Of a DNA stretch of 17,853 nucleotides, positions 1-17,209 are shown one piece after another. The notes under the pieces were generated by a model. It was not told where the DNA came from and made no database searches. It saw nothing but the letters and a program-made list of their open reading frames with translations. A program made the position numbers and the translations under genes. Location: positions 1-17,853 of the forward strand of contig JAOXYB010019493.1 in the NCBI GenBank assembly GCA_028565635.1, given 5' to 3'. The stretch comes from Phoronis ovalis. Its lineage: Eukaryota > Phoronida > Phoronidae. Every line of letters begins with the position of its first letter. Position 1 is the first letter of the stretch.

Positions 1-21
1 AAGATTTATGATTTCCTATAA

Positions 22-114
22 ATGGGTCTAGAAGTTTACCGCCTTGCAGAAGTTGTACCCTGGGTACACTTCTGTAGCACCCCTTACGACAACGACCCTT
101 TCTGTGTAACTAAG
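22..114 (+). CDS. Possible partial coding exon, unidentified
   Basis: An open 31-codon stretch begins at an ATG at 22, immediately after an in-frame TAA at 19-21, and ends at a perfect splice donor (AAG then GTAAGT, GT at 115). The peptide looks protein-like, with a segment reading VVPWVHFCSTPYDND followed by PFC. The PW-C-PY-C spacing faintly recalls the second extracellular loop of SLC6 transporters, but this is too short to assign. An alternative is that the exon starts at 32 after a TCTAG acceptor. It would lie inside, or just beyond, the aprataxin gene on the opposite strand. No second exon of it was found downstream, so it may be chance. Confidence 0.25.
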
Positions 115-402
115 GTAAGTTTAGATAATCCTTATATTAGCACCGGCTTTCCAAATATGTAACTATACTTTTATTAGTACATATTTTTTTAAAATTAACT
201 ACTCAAAATTATTGTGACTGCACTAACTTTAAACGTTAACTGTAAATGCTAAGTTAATGTGTACATAATATTGGAAATATCTAACTTAAATTACATCAAA
301 GGTACATCACATATACTTATACCAACAGTGACTGAAACTGAAGACATTGACTGCAAAGAGAACTGACTTAAAAATTGAAAACATATATTTTTTGAAATTT
401 TA

Positions 403-660
403 GGGTAGCAATCCAAATTTTGTGAAATATAAGGGTAGCAATCCAAAATTTTAAAATATTTGAGTATATCAATCCATTTTTACGCAAACTGACTGATACA
501 AACCAAATTCCAAAATTTATTTATGAAATTATGGATACAAACCTAAAATTAATCCAATTTATTTGCTATAAGCAGTGCATGGGTAGCAATCCAAATTTTT
601 GAATATCGTTACGGTAGCAATCCAAAATACAGTAAAAAGTATACAATCCAAAGCCAAAAT
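403..660. repeat. Degenerate ~30-bp AT-rich minisatellite
   Basis: About eight copies of a unit whose core is GGGTAGCAATCCAAAATTTT recur, with the CAATCC/CAAACC core starting at about 409, 439, 470, 499, 538, 587, 618 and 644. The first four copies are spaced 29-31 bp; later spacing is irregular (26-49 bp) and the copies are diverged. It lies in the first intron of the aprataxin gene. It could be a decayed tandem array or part of a larger dispersed element; no coding potential is seen. Confidence 0.6.
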
Positions 661-1060
661 TTTCAACTCGGCTGCACGCCCCCACCAAAAAATAACTTGA
701 GTACCCCCCCCCGGGGTGTCACACCTCCAAAAAAAACCTCCCCTTTTTGTGATTTTAGGCAAAAAACAGACCCTAAGCACACGCGTGTTACGCGCCGGCG
801 GTTTGAAAAACATACCCTTTCACGCGTATACCCATTTTCATATTGACCACCCCCCGGGAGAAAATGTGCCTTGGTAGGCTTGGTACCCTCTGGAAAATGC
901 CTTGGTACCCTCCGCAAAAACTGGAAAATGCCTTGGTTCCATCCGGAAAAAAATACATTTTTAGACCCCCTGGAAAAAGTCCTCTATAACCCCCCCCCCC
1001 CTACATTTTCTGTAACGGCCCCGAGGACTAATACAGTAGTTACAGTACTAAATAGGTTTA
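661..1060. repeat. C-rich intronic segment with ~32-bp repeats
   Basis: The base composition changes abruptly from the surrounding AT-rich DNA. There are long C runs near 703-713 and 991-1000. Three diverged units beginning AAAATG(TG)CCTTGG start at 861, 894 and 925 (spacing 33 and 31 bp), each containing a GGTACCCTC- or GGTTCCATC-like stretch. Open frames on both strands here are low-complexity and do not resemble proteins. I read this as repeat-derived DNA in the aprataxin intron. Confidence 0.55.
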
Positions 1061-1075
1061 CCGGGGTCCGGGCTT

Positions 1076-1164
1076 ACGTCTTACTAGTCCTAGCTTTATG
1101 ACCCTACTATGTTTCCTGCCGTAGGAAACATAGTAGGGTCATAAAGCTAGGACTAACGTCTTAC
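1076..1164. mobile_element. 71-bp foldback MITE with 9-bp target-site duplication
   Basis: Positions 1085-1117 and 1123-1155 are perfect 33-bp inverted repeats separated by the 5-bp loop GCCGT. The palindrome starts TAGTCCTAGC and ends GCTAGGACTA. It is flanked by identical 9-bp direct repeats ACGTCTTAC at 1076-1084 and 1156-1164, as expected for a target-site duplication. A 9-bp duplication is typical of Mutator-like transposons, so a minimal Mutator-type non-autonomous element is the best guess; the family is not identified. Perfect arms suggest a recent insertion. It lies just inside the first intron of the aprataxin gene, from intron position +14 to +84. Confidence 0.85.
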
Positions 1165-1168
1165 ATAC

Positions 1169-1363
1169 CTTTGGGTATTTGTCCTTTATCACCACTAATT
1201 CCTCGTTGCTTTCGACAAGAAGTTCAGGATCTTCCATGGAAGCTTTAAGGCCCATGCTCCAATGCCCGGCATGTTTCTTGCTACTACTCGCCGCCGTATC
1301 CGTCAATTTTCTTTTAGCAGCGTGAACTAAAGATTTTCCACTCCCAGCCATGTTTGTAAACAT
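1169..1363 (-). CDS. APTX: Aprataxin-like protein, first coding exon (partial gene)
   Basis: Aprataxin is a nuclear HIT-superfamily enzyme that removes AMP left on DNA 5' ends by abortive ligation. The exon encodes 65 residues from ATG 1363, or 61 from ATG 1351, which has the better context (AACATGG). A Lys/Ser-rich N-terminus is followed by [15 protein letters not shown] and then VVIKDKYPK, which matches the start of the aprataxin HIT domain. An in-frame TAA at 1381-1379 and the absence of an acceptor upstream indicate that translation starts here, so the N-terminal FHA domain of vertebrate aprataxin seems to be missing. The donor AAG|GTATGTAAG is excellent (GT at 1168-1167). The catalytic HIT histidines and zinc finger would be in exons left of the window. 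A foldback element sits in the intron close to this donor. The identity rests on about 33 aligned residues recalled from the family. Confidence 0.85.
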
Positions 1364-1560
1364 TATTAAAAATGAGGCTTAGCACCGAAACTATGAAATC
1401 AATCTTTTATATTAAAAGCTATTAAATTAGTGCATTTTAGCAGAGGAAAGGAAGATTTAATCTTTTTAATTTTTTTTTTATTGAAAAGTTAATTTGTATC
1501 CGTTTAACCTTTAACATAAGACAGTTCAACATAATCTCTGCTCTATGCCGACAAATTGAA

Positions 1561-1572
1561 TTTCCCGCCAAT
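1561..1572. promoter_or_regulatory. Composite E2F / CCAAT-box element
   Basis: TTTCCCGCCAAT joins a consensus E2F site (TTTCCCGCC) to a CCAAT box (NF-Y type), overlapping at CC. It lies about 200 bp upstream of the aprataxin start codon, on the side expected for its promoter, and within the head-to-head interval shared with RCBTB. The assignment comes from motif match only; no TATA box or start site is identified. Confidence 0.45.
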
Positions 1573-2054
1573 CAAGTCAGCATGTAAAGTAACAATTAAT
1601 TGTATCACAACTTCTATAGTTGTCCAATTGAAACTGGTTTTACAAACAACATGGTCCAAGATGGAAGACTTGGTTTTGTTTGGATGTCACTTCTCGAAGT
1701 AAACACTGTATCTTTCTCTAATATTGATACATGTGTTATAGTTCGCTGTTTATATCTTTCTTAACATCTCATTCATAATATCGGTGGGTATCAAGTTTGC
1801 ACTCTAAATTAAAACTAATATAAAAACAACTGTAAAATAGTAGTTTCGCCTTTCGCGTATTAAACTATTTAAAGACTAAAGCGGGAGTAAAGGACTAAGA
1901 AGAATATTACTATTAGATAGTAACCTGTAACAGGGGTTGGCCACTTGCATTTCAGCTTCTAAGTTCTAGTAGATGAGAGGAAGGCAGAAATTGTGATTCG
2001 TCTTTGAGGCTTATGTAGGGATTTTATGTTAAATTTATTGCCAATATAGACCAC

Positions 2055-2195
2055 TACAGTCATGTGCAAAATTGAAATCGCGTTCAACTGCAAAGTCCGT
2101 GAACTGAAATTTAGTGAAAAGGAAATTTTGCCTGATTTCCTTTTGGTTTTCAGTTCACGGACTTTGCAGTTGTACGCAAGTCTTTCGATACTGTA
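2055..2195. repeat. Long imperfect hairpin / inverted repeat
   Basis: A 25-bp arm at 2085-2109 (starting CAACTGCAAAGTCCG) is the exact reverse complement of 2148-2172. With one mismatch the pairing extends to 2080-2109 with 2148-2177. A second, inner 10-bp stem pairs 2117-2126 with 2135-2144 around the 8-base loop TTTGCCTG. Outer, weaker pairing reaches TACAGT at 2055-2060 with ACTGTA at 2190-2195. Unlike the element at 1085, no clear target-site duplication is seen. It may be an older foldback element; a microRNA precursor is a less likely alternative because the perfect stem is unusually long. Confidence 0.7.
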
Positions 2196-2568
2196 ATGCA
2201 GGAGTCAATTGAAAGTCCGGGCCCTGGGGCTGGGAACCCAGGAAATAGCGGCGTATGTAACAGATTCGAAGGTAACATCCCCAGTGTTATCCCTGCTGGT
2301 AAGGGTGCCTAGCTTGTGGGAACATACATTCCCGGATATGCCCCGTATACTGAGAGAAAAATTGTAAACCTCACCCTGGTGGTGGATTAAAACTAGGAGG
2401 TACGACTTAAGCATGAGATCTTTAGTACACTGGTACAATTATATAAAATTAAAAATTACCCTTTAAAGTAATGTATTTTTTTTCTGTCATTGACTTTTTG
2501 ATTTCAAATCCAAGGTCTTCCTGAGCTTTAAAAAATGCCAAAAAATATTCTACCAAGTTTTAAAAGCA

Positions 2569-2775
2569 CTAGTTTGTGATTTCATCCAATACAAGCATCT
2601 GCCAGGTAGGAAAATAAGGTAACACATCTGTTACTTCCCAAACACCAATAACATGCCCTGTCATCTCCCGCTGTATTTTTGAAAGTCTCTGGTCAAGATC
2701 GCAGCTCTGTTTTCCGATCATGAAACATCCATGGTACTCCCCCACAGTACGGGACTGTCTGTTTGTAATCCCCTG
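2569..2775 (-). other. Unassigned open frame, possibly exonized repeat
   Basis: Between an in-frame TAA (2778-2776) and a TAG (2571-2569), 68 codons are open on the minus strand. The first ATG gives only a 47-residue peptide. The translation has ordinary protein-like composition, including CDLDQRLSKIQREMTGHVIG and VLPYFPTWQMLVLDE. No homology is recognised and no clear splice acceptor or donor frames it. It could be a fragment of a transposable element open frame or chance. Confidence 0.2.
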
Positions 2776-3171
2776 TTACTTGCCCTGCTGTTCCCTGGGT
2801 CCGTAGGGGCCGGGCTTTCTACTGACTCCGGCATAAGTACTTCATTCACTGAAGAAAATGTCTTGTTACAGCCTACTTGACACTTTAGCTAATCTGTTAA
2901 TATTTTGTGGATTAAAATTACTGTTAGTGTACATGCAGCACTGCATACAGTTTAATAATTAAAAGTAAAACATGCAGGTCTTCTTCGTTTGAATGTGACA
3001 GGTAGCATATTCCTATTCAGACCTTTATGAATAGGATAGTCATAATATATGTCTTAATGTGTTACCTAATTTCAATGATTTGCCTTAAAAAGTATTAAAA
3101 TCTTTGAAAGCCCTGCAGATTATTTATATCTATCTGATATACCCTTTCAGATATAGACAACACGGCCAGTT

Positions 3172-12164
<8,993 letters not shown>

Positions 12165-12269
12165 TGAACATTATATATCTGTTGTAAACAGAATCGTTAA
12201 GCAAGCATAGTTTAAGAAGGATTAGTTTCAGCAAGCTTATAAGTACTGTTTAAAAAGTATCATAAAGAA

Positions 12270-12275
12270 AATAAA
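12270..12275 (+). terminator. Poly(A) signal AATAAA of RCBTB
   Basis: A canonical AATAAA lies 105 bases after the RCBTB stop codon. T/GT-rich sequence follows (TTTTATCAGCTGTT), so cleavage near 12290-12300 is expected. Confidence 0.8.
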
Positions 12276-12299
12276 GTTTTATCAGCTGTTCGCACAATT

Positions 12300-14150
12300 T
12301 CTAATTTATTGAATAACTAGCTTGCAAGACTCAGGAGTTGAGCATGGATGTAATCCCACGACACTACTGGCAGTGAGATAGACTTTGTGATGTCGCCCAC
12401 ATGTGATTTATGAACAAGTCTTGCATGCATGTTTAGAACTGCTCGAATGTTCATATTTAAATTCGTGTAGGAACATTCAGTTATGACGATGTCACCAGTG
12501 TGTGCCAAAATTGGGTTGCCCGCTTTGTAACTGGTTCATATCGTTTGCTGATTTTTGTCAGTACACGTGAAAACCTGTTTTAAGAAACACTAGAAAGTGA
12601 TGAGTTTGTTTTGAATATTTAACGTGAGTAGATCTGATGGAAAAATTTTTAATCACCTTATTTATTAGAGCTTTTTTGTTAAATGTTACAAAATTATAAT
12701 TATTATATATATAATCTTTTGTTAAATATATTATCATAATTTAGAAAATTAAAAAGATATGTCACACTATATCATTAAAATTATGAAACTTTAAAATTGA
12801 GCAATCATTCCATGTAGCTTAGCAGCATTTATACAGACTAGTTGCTTTATCTTGTACAATAAAATAAGATAAAAAACCCTCACAAAAATCACAGTTCTTC
12901 ACAGAATATCCTATTCCCCAGTAATTTATTATTTAGATATGTCCTAAACATGTAGAGAAAAAACATTAATAGTGTATATGCATTAATAGTGTTTGTATAT
13001 GTAGATACCCAGGAATAACCAGCCAAAATACAATTTATGTGGCAAACACTAAAACATAATTGAGAATGATCTCTTGCAAGCACAACGCCAACGGGCAGAA
13101 GAATGGTTAACAATATACATACAATGTTAAAATTGTAAAATAATAATAAAATCATTTAAAAATGCATTCTTTAGGTGCAACTCAGTCTATAATAAATCCA
13201 AATGTTAGTGTAGCACTACTCAGTAAGCTTGAGCTGTAAGGGCCTCTGGCAGTTCCTAAAAAAAAATAATTAGGGGGATGTAGAGGTGTGTCTCGCTGGA
13301 CAGAAATCCATTGGATTATAGTTGAAATATATAGGGTGTTTTTGAACAAGAATGACAGCTGTTGCTTGTGAAATTAACAAAAATCTCTGGGTGCATCACA
13401 TGACCTCATATCAGTTCGCGTACGAGAGGTCAAGTTCAAGAAGCTCCAGGTTCCGATCGGAGAAATCTCCAAGGGGGTTCAATTTTTGGCAAACATCTCG
13501 AAATCTGTATGGTTATTGGGGGGTAAATGGATCGGCTTTCCTAAGATATATCAGTGATGCAAGTGGACCGAGAGAGAAATTGGCACTCAGCATGTGTTTT
13601 TTTTAACACATATATAAAATTGTTCATTTAACATTGCTTTTCTACTGTTGTGTGCTATCTTAGAGTTTCGTAACTTCTCATCTAATGTCTGCGCTTGACA
13701 GCTTCTATTTTTGTTTGTCTCGAAAAGTAGAATAAGGTTATTCCATTTATTTATACATAAAGTCCAGCTAAATTCTCAGACCAATCAAATTGCAGCTTAC
13801 AATAAATAGGTATAACAGTGGACTAAACCGTCAGCTAATGAAATAGGTCCATCACACATATAGCCAAATGGACAGGAAAGCTGGTCCTTGATTAGTCAAA
13901 AGTTTAAAGACTAACATATTTATTAACTTTTGTTGACTTGAAGGATTATAACGACAACTGACCATGGCTAAGCCCAGACGTTAGGTGAGCTATGGAACAA
14001 CGGATGGATTTATTCAGACTGGGTGCAGCCATAATATTCTTGACTCTAAAATATGACTGTAGCCAAGAGGCTATTGAGCAACTGCCATAAAAGGTTATCA
14101 GTTTAATCCACAAAGAACCATGATATACTAAATTAAAACTGAACCTTTTT
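12300..14150. other. Tail-to-tail intergenic region
   Basis: This lies between the poly(A) signals of RCBTB (plus) and the IQ-motif gene (minus). I see no gene. The stretch 13230-13610 is less AT-rich and ends in a small T-loop hairpin (ATGTGTT at 13592-13598 with AACACAT at 13605-13611); it may be a repeat fragment. The minus-strand open frame 12317-12508 is unidentified. Confidence 0.55.
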
Positions 14151-14171
14151 CTGCACAAAAACCCACTGCCT

Positions 14172-14177
14172 TTTATT
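14172..14177 (-). terminator. Poly(A) signal AATAAA of the IQ-motif gene
   Basis: The minus strand reads GAAATAAAAGG, with AATAAA at 14177-14172, 37 bases beyond the TGA stop at 14216-14214. Transcripts should end near 14150. Confidence 0.78.
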
Positions 14178-14213
14178 TCATTGCTATTTGAAAATCAACT
14201 CTAGTTATAAACA

Positions 14214-14389
14214 TCAGGTTTGTTCTCGTTCCAGTTTAGCTTTAGCTTGCAATTCTTCCTCTAACTTTTTGTAATCCTCTGTTTTTTGACGCTCTTTCTC
14301 TGCCTTCTCAGCTTCCCGACGATCTTTCTTTGACCCTGCTACAAGATTCCAACAAGGACCAAATGGTGCTGGTTCAACCTCGTCACGAC
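14214..14389 (-). CDS. IQ gene, last exon
   Basis: The acceptor is TTGTCTTTAG at 14390. It encodes GRDEVEPAPFGPCWNLVAGS, a Lys/Glu-rich helix, and the end EEELQAKAKLEREQT followed by TGA. A poly(A) signal follows 37 bases later. Confidence 0.87.
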
Positions 14390-17209
14390 CTAAAGACAAT
14401 GAAAATATGCCCAAATGCAATGATACCATAACATATAAAACACCAAGTGAAAAGAAAGAAGAAATCTATCAAATTAAAGTATTCAGTAAGGGCCAAGCAA
14501 AGGTGATCAGTGGTGAAAAATTTGTCCTATACTGCCCACAACATATTTAATACTTATTTAATACTAGATAAATACTATGTGACTTGTACATGAATACAAT
14601 GGAGATCCATCACCTGCATTTCTTTATTTATATATTAGGAAGTACTTTTCCCCTTCCCATACATCTGAAGTGGAACACTCCAGTAACATAAAATACGGAA
14701 CAGCAAGTAAGTTCCACCATTTCATTTATCTAGTTGAAACTTTACATATTAATAATAAAAAATTTGGCAGAATTAAAACAGGATTGAAATTCAGTAAACA
14801 AGTCACTGCATTGCAGGCATCAATTGACAGCTGCTTGACAAGTATGTCAGCATTTTGTTTAGAAATTCCCACCTTTCATTTGCATAGCATCTTCTCCATC
14901 AACAATGGGATGTAGCCATGATGACTGGCGTGTTCCTTTCAATCCAGTGGCTTCTGGGACAAACAAATAATAGGTCAGTTCAAGAACCTCTTTCCTTGTG
15001 AAACCTCGCTCACTCTTTCTTTTCCGCTGCTTAAAAACAACATCAACTGCATGGTCCATTTCACTTTGAGATGGATATAGGTCACACTCTTTGAAAAACA
15101 AAGGTAGATCATCCATCTCCAATTCCCCTCCAAATGCCCTCTTTTCAAATACTGTCTCGTACCCTAGAAATTAAAATTAAACTTGTTGAAGGTTTCAAAT
15201 TTATACAAACTGATATTTTTTGAAACTACATGACATGCAAGACAGTATGACATCATGAATTCCTCTGTTTATTTAGTAAAGCTCAAAACTGGGATTGCCA
15301 GGCAAAGCTTTGGCAAAAGATAATACAGCAATGCCAAAAGTTTTTCACAAAAAAAAACTAAAAAACATCCAAGGATATGGAATATAAAATACCATCATCT
15401 ATTGGCTGCCCAGCAGTCAAATATTAGAAACTATCAATAATCTTGGTTACATTCAAAAACATGCTTGTTTTCAACTACCCTAATATCTTAGAACAATTAC
15501 ACACTTCTTTTAGTATCCATGAACCTTGTAATTTCTCCAGGATCAAACGGTGTAGATGGTTTGATAACACCATGGATTTTCTGAATTCTCGCCAAAGTAT
15601 CTTTATATTCAGAGACAAACTTCTCCCAGGAGCTCGAATGTACTTTTGCCTGAAAAACATAACAGAAAAATTAATACCTTTTCTCGTTCACTAAATAAAT
15701 GTGATCTTTCCCATTTACTGTGATTAACTAATGCTTCTACGACACTTTCTAGTTTAGAGTTTCATATCTCGTCTACCATGGCATATTATGAGATTTGAAC
15801 AATAACCTTAGCATTCAATATATTGAAAAATATCAGCATCCCTTTAAAATATCATTTCATTTATTTGATATAACATCATTAAATTTCCAAAATTTAGAAG
15901 TTTGGGAGGAATTACTCAATGTCAAGTAATTTATTTGAGCACAAAAAATATATTATTTGACATTCATTTGTATGAACGGTAATGTAGCCTACATATTCCC
16001 ATGCATGGGCAACTACAATTAGAAAAGATCCCAGCAGACTCTTTGGAGATTATGGTGAAGATTGCAATAAGACAGTAATGCTTGTCACTAATTCGAAAGA
16101 AACCTGGTAATTAGGAACAAAAACGTTTTTTCATTACCTTTCTCTTAAGTGTTTCAAACATTCTCCTGACACTCCATCCACGGCAGTATTTCTGCAATAC
16201 AACCACAGCATCTCTTATCTCAGACTTGTTGTAGCCGAACTTGGGAGGATGGAAAATCCTATAATTAAAATTATGATACTTGTAAAGTCATTTTAAAATT
16301 AAAAGTATAAAAAAATCATATTATCAGTAAATTATAATTTATTTTCTATCTGCCTCTAATTAGGTGTCATCTTGTTTAACACAAAAGTGTAGAAAATAAT
16401 TTTAAATTTTATTTTTATTGCTAGTTTTGGTAAAAATTCAAAAGAATCTAAAAATAAGTTTGCTAATTGTGACTTTGGTAATATTTTTAGTGGTATTGAT
16501 GTCAAATCAATTCATGGGTAATTGCATAATTGCAATCATTAAGTACACCTGCTCTAATAAGAGTACCTAAAGGCTTATTCGGTCTCACTATATTAGGAAT
16601 AAAATAAAATTCCATAAAAGTTAATTTTGTATTAAAGCATACAGTGATTAATATTAAAATAATACATGACATATTAGACATATTAGTAATCAACAGTTAA
16701 GAGAAAATGACAACTTCTGCTGTGACAGAGTGCAGATATGAAACATTTGGAATAAGCATATAAACCTAAAAGAAATTAATGTTTTGGTTTATTAAAAAGT
16801 TTCTTCAGAAAGATTCTAAAGAAAGTTTCAAAATGTACTTTTTTTAGGTCATAGGAAATTTAAACGTTTCAAATTTACATTTTTCATAATAATGTTTAGA
16901 ACCTACGTGCACCTCATACATTCTAGATCGCACCTACAAAGTTTTGCTGGTATTCATTACTGTTTTCTTAAAGTGTTCATTCGTTTCACTTACTGGTACA
17001 TATCTACATGTGGCCCAATCACAGACAACTTTGAATGAGCTTCTATGTAATGCTTTGCATTTTCTTGTGATACTTCCTCTGCTTTCATTTGTCTAGCAAT
17101 TTCTTTTTCCTTTAGTTTAGCTTTGTATTCATTAGCCCGCTTCATTGTGCTAGGATCAGGTCTACGCTTGTATATGTCGTTTTTACGAGACAAATGTCCG
17201 CGAAAAACT
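14214..17209 (-). CDS. IQ-motif / EF-hand-like coiled-coil protein, 3' part of gene
   Basis: Five exons in transcript order: 17209-16994, 16258-16138, 15649-15505, 15163-14873 and 14389-14214. They splice in frame with GT-AG junctions into about 315 C-terminal residues ending EREQT and TGA. The first exon opens inside an IQ motif (R)VFRGHLSRK, with the leading IQ presumably in the preceding exon beyond the window. The second carries another, LQKYCRGWSVRR. Both fit [IL]Q-x3-RG-x3-R, the calmodulin-binding motif. The fourth, LPLFFKECDLYPSQSEMDHA then VDVVFK, resembles an EF-hand helix pair without calcium ligands. The last is Lys/Glu-rich coiled coil (KKDRREAEKAEKERQK). The family is not recognised; a cytoskeletal or ciliary calmodulin-binding role is only a guess. 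Its 3' end faces RCBTB's. Confidence 0.85.
14873..15163 (-). CDS. IQ gene, fourth exon in window (EF-hand-like)
   Basis: The acceptor is AATTTCTAG at 15164. It encodes YETVFEKRAFGGELEMDDLP, then LFFKECDLYPSQSEMDHAVD, GFTRKEVLELTYYLFVPEAT and HPIVDGEDAMQMK. It resembles paired EF-hand helices with degenerate loops. It ends in phase 1 at AAAG|GTGGGA. Confidence 0.85.
15505..15649 (-). CDS. IQ gene, third exon in window
   Basis: The acceptor is TGTTTTTCAG at 15650. It encodes AKVHSSSWEKFVSEYKDTLA, then RIQKIHGVIKPSTPFDPGEI and TRFMDTKR. The donor AGAA|GTGTGT (phase 1) was chosen because it alone keeps frame with the next exon; an earlier GT at ACAAG|GTTCAT does not. Confidence 0.82.
16138..16258 (-). 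CDS. IQ gene, second exon in window
   Basis: The acceptor TTAATTATAG ends at 16259. It encodes IFHPPKFGYNKSEIRDAVVV, then LQKYCRGWSVRRMFETLKRK, an IQ motif. It ends in phase 0 at AAG|GTAATG. Confidence 0.85.
16994..17209 (-). CDS. IQ gene, first exon in window
   Basis: The acceptor TTCTGTTGTAG is at 17211-17210. After one base completing a split codon (probably Arg), it encodes VFRGHLSRKNDIYKRRPDPS, then KRANEYKAKLKEKEIARQ and AHSKLSVIGPHVDMYQ with the final Q split. The donor CA|GTAAGT is at 16993. A TTG at 17193 is internal, not a start: the frame is open back to the acceptor. Confidence 0.85.

Larger units (their letters stand above)
1573..3150. other. Divergent intergenic interval and 5' flank of RCBTB
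   Basis: This is the gap between the aprataxin start and the first coding exon of RCBTB. The RCBTB start exon has a splice acceptor, so at least one non-coding first exon should lie here or further upstream. A good donor, CTG|GTAAGG with GT at 2299-2300, is one candidate end for it. The stretches 2205-2420 and 2580-2830 are richer in GC than their surroundings and carry short open frames on the minus strand that I cannot identify. Apart from the hairpin at 2055-2195, I see nothing else assignable. Confidence 0.5.
14390..16993 (-). other. IQ gene introns within the window
   Basis: Introns 14390-14872, 15164-15504, 15650-16137 and 16259-16993 are AT-rich and hold nothing I can assign. Frames there, such as 16502-16693, are chance. 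Confidence 0.7.

Noticed and set aside
22-114. SLC6 transporter exon
   Set aside because: Only a loose PW-C-C spacing resemblance over 30 residues and no transmembrane exon follows.
2205-2438. 77-codon minus-strand open frame upstream of RCBTB
   Set aside because: No recognisable motif and no splice or promoter context; lies in a GC-richer, probably repeat-derived patch.
12317-12508. 63-codon minus-strand open frame just beyond the RCBTB poly(A) site
   Set aside because: No family resemblance and no convincing splice sites; treated as intergenic.
13352-13606. 84-codon plus-strand open frame between the convergent genes
   Set aside because: Ends in a T-run hairpin, no known motif, likely repeat fragment rather than a gene.
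16990-17193. Start codon for the IQ gene at 17193
   Set aside because: The codon there is TTG, the frame stays open to a good acceptor at 17210, and the upstream residues complete an IQ motif, so this is an internal exon.
14214-17209. Identity as IQUB or SPATA17
   Set aside because: Both carry IQ motifs, but what I remember of their sequences does not match the exons outside the motifs.
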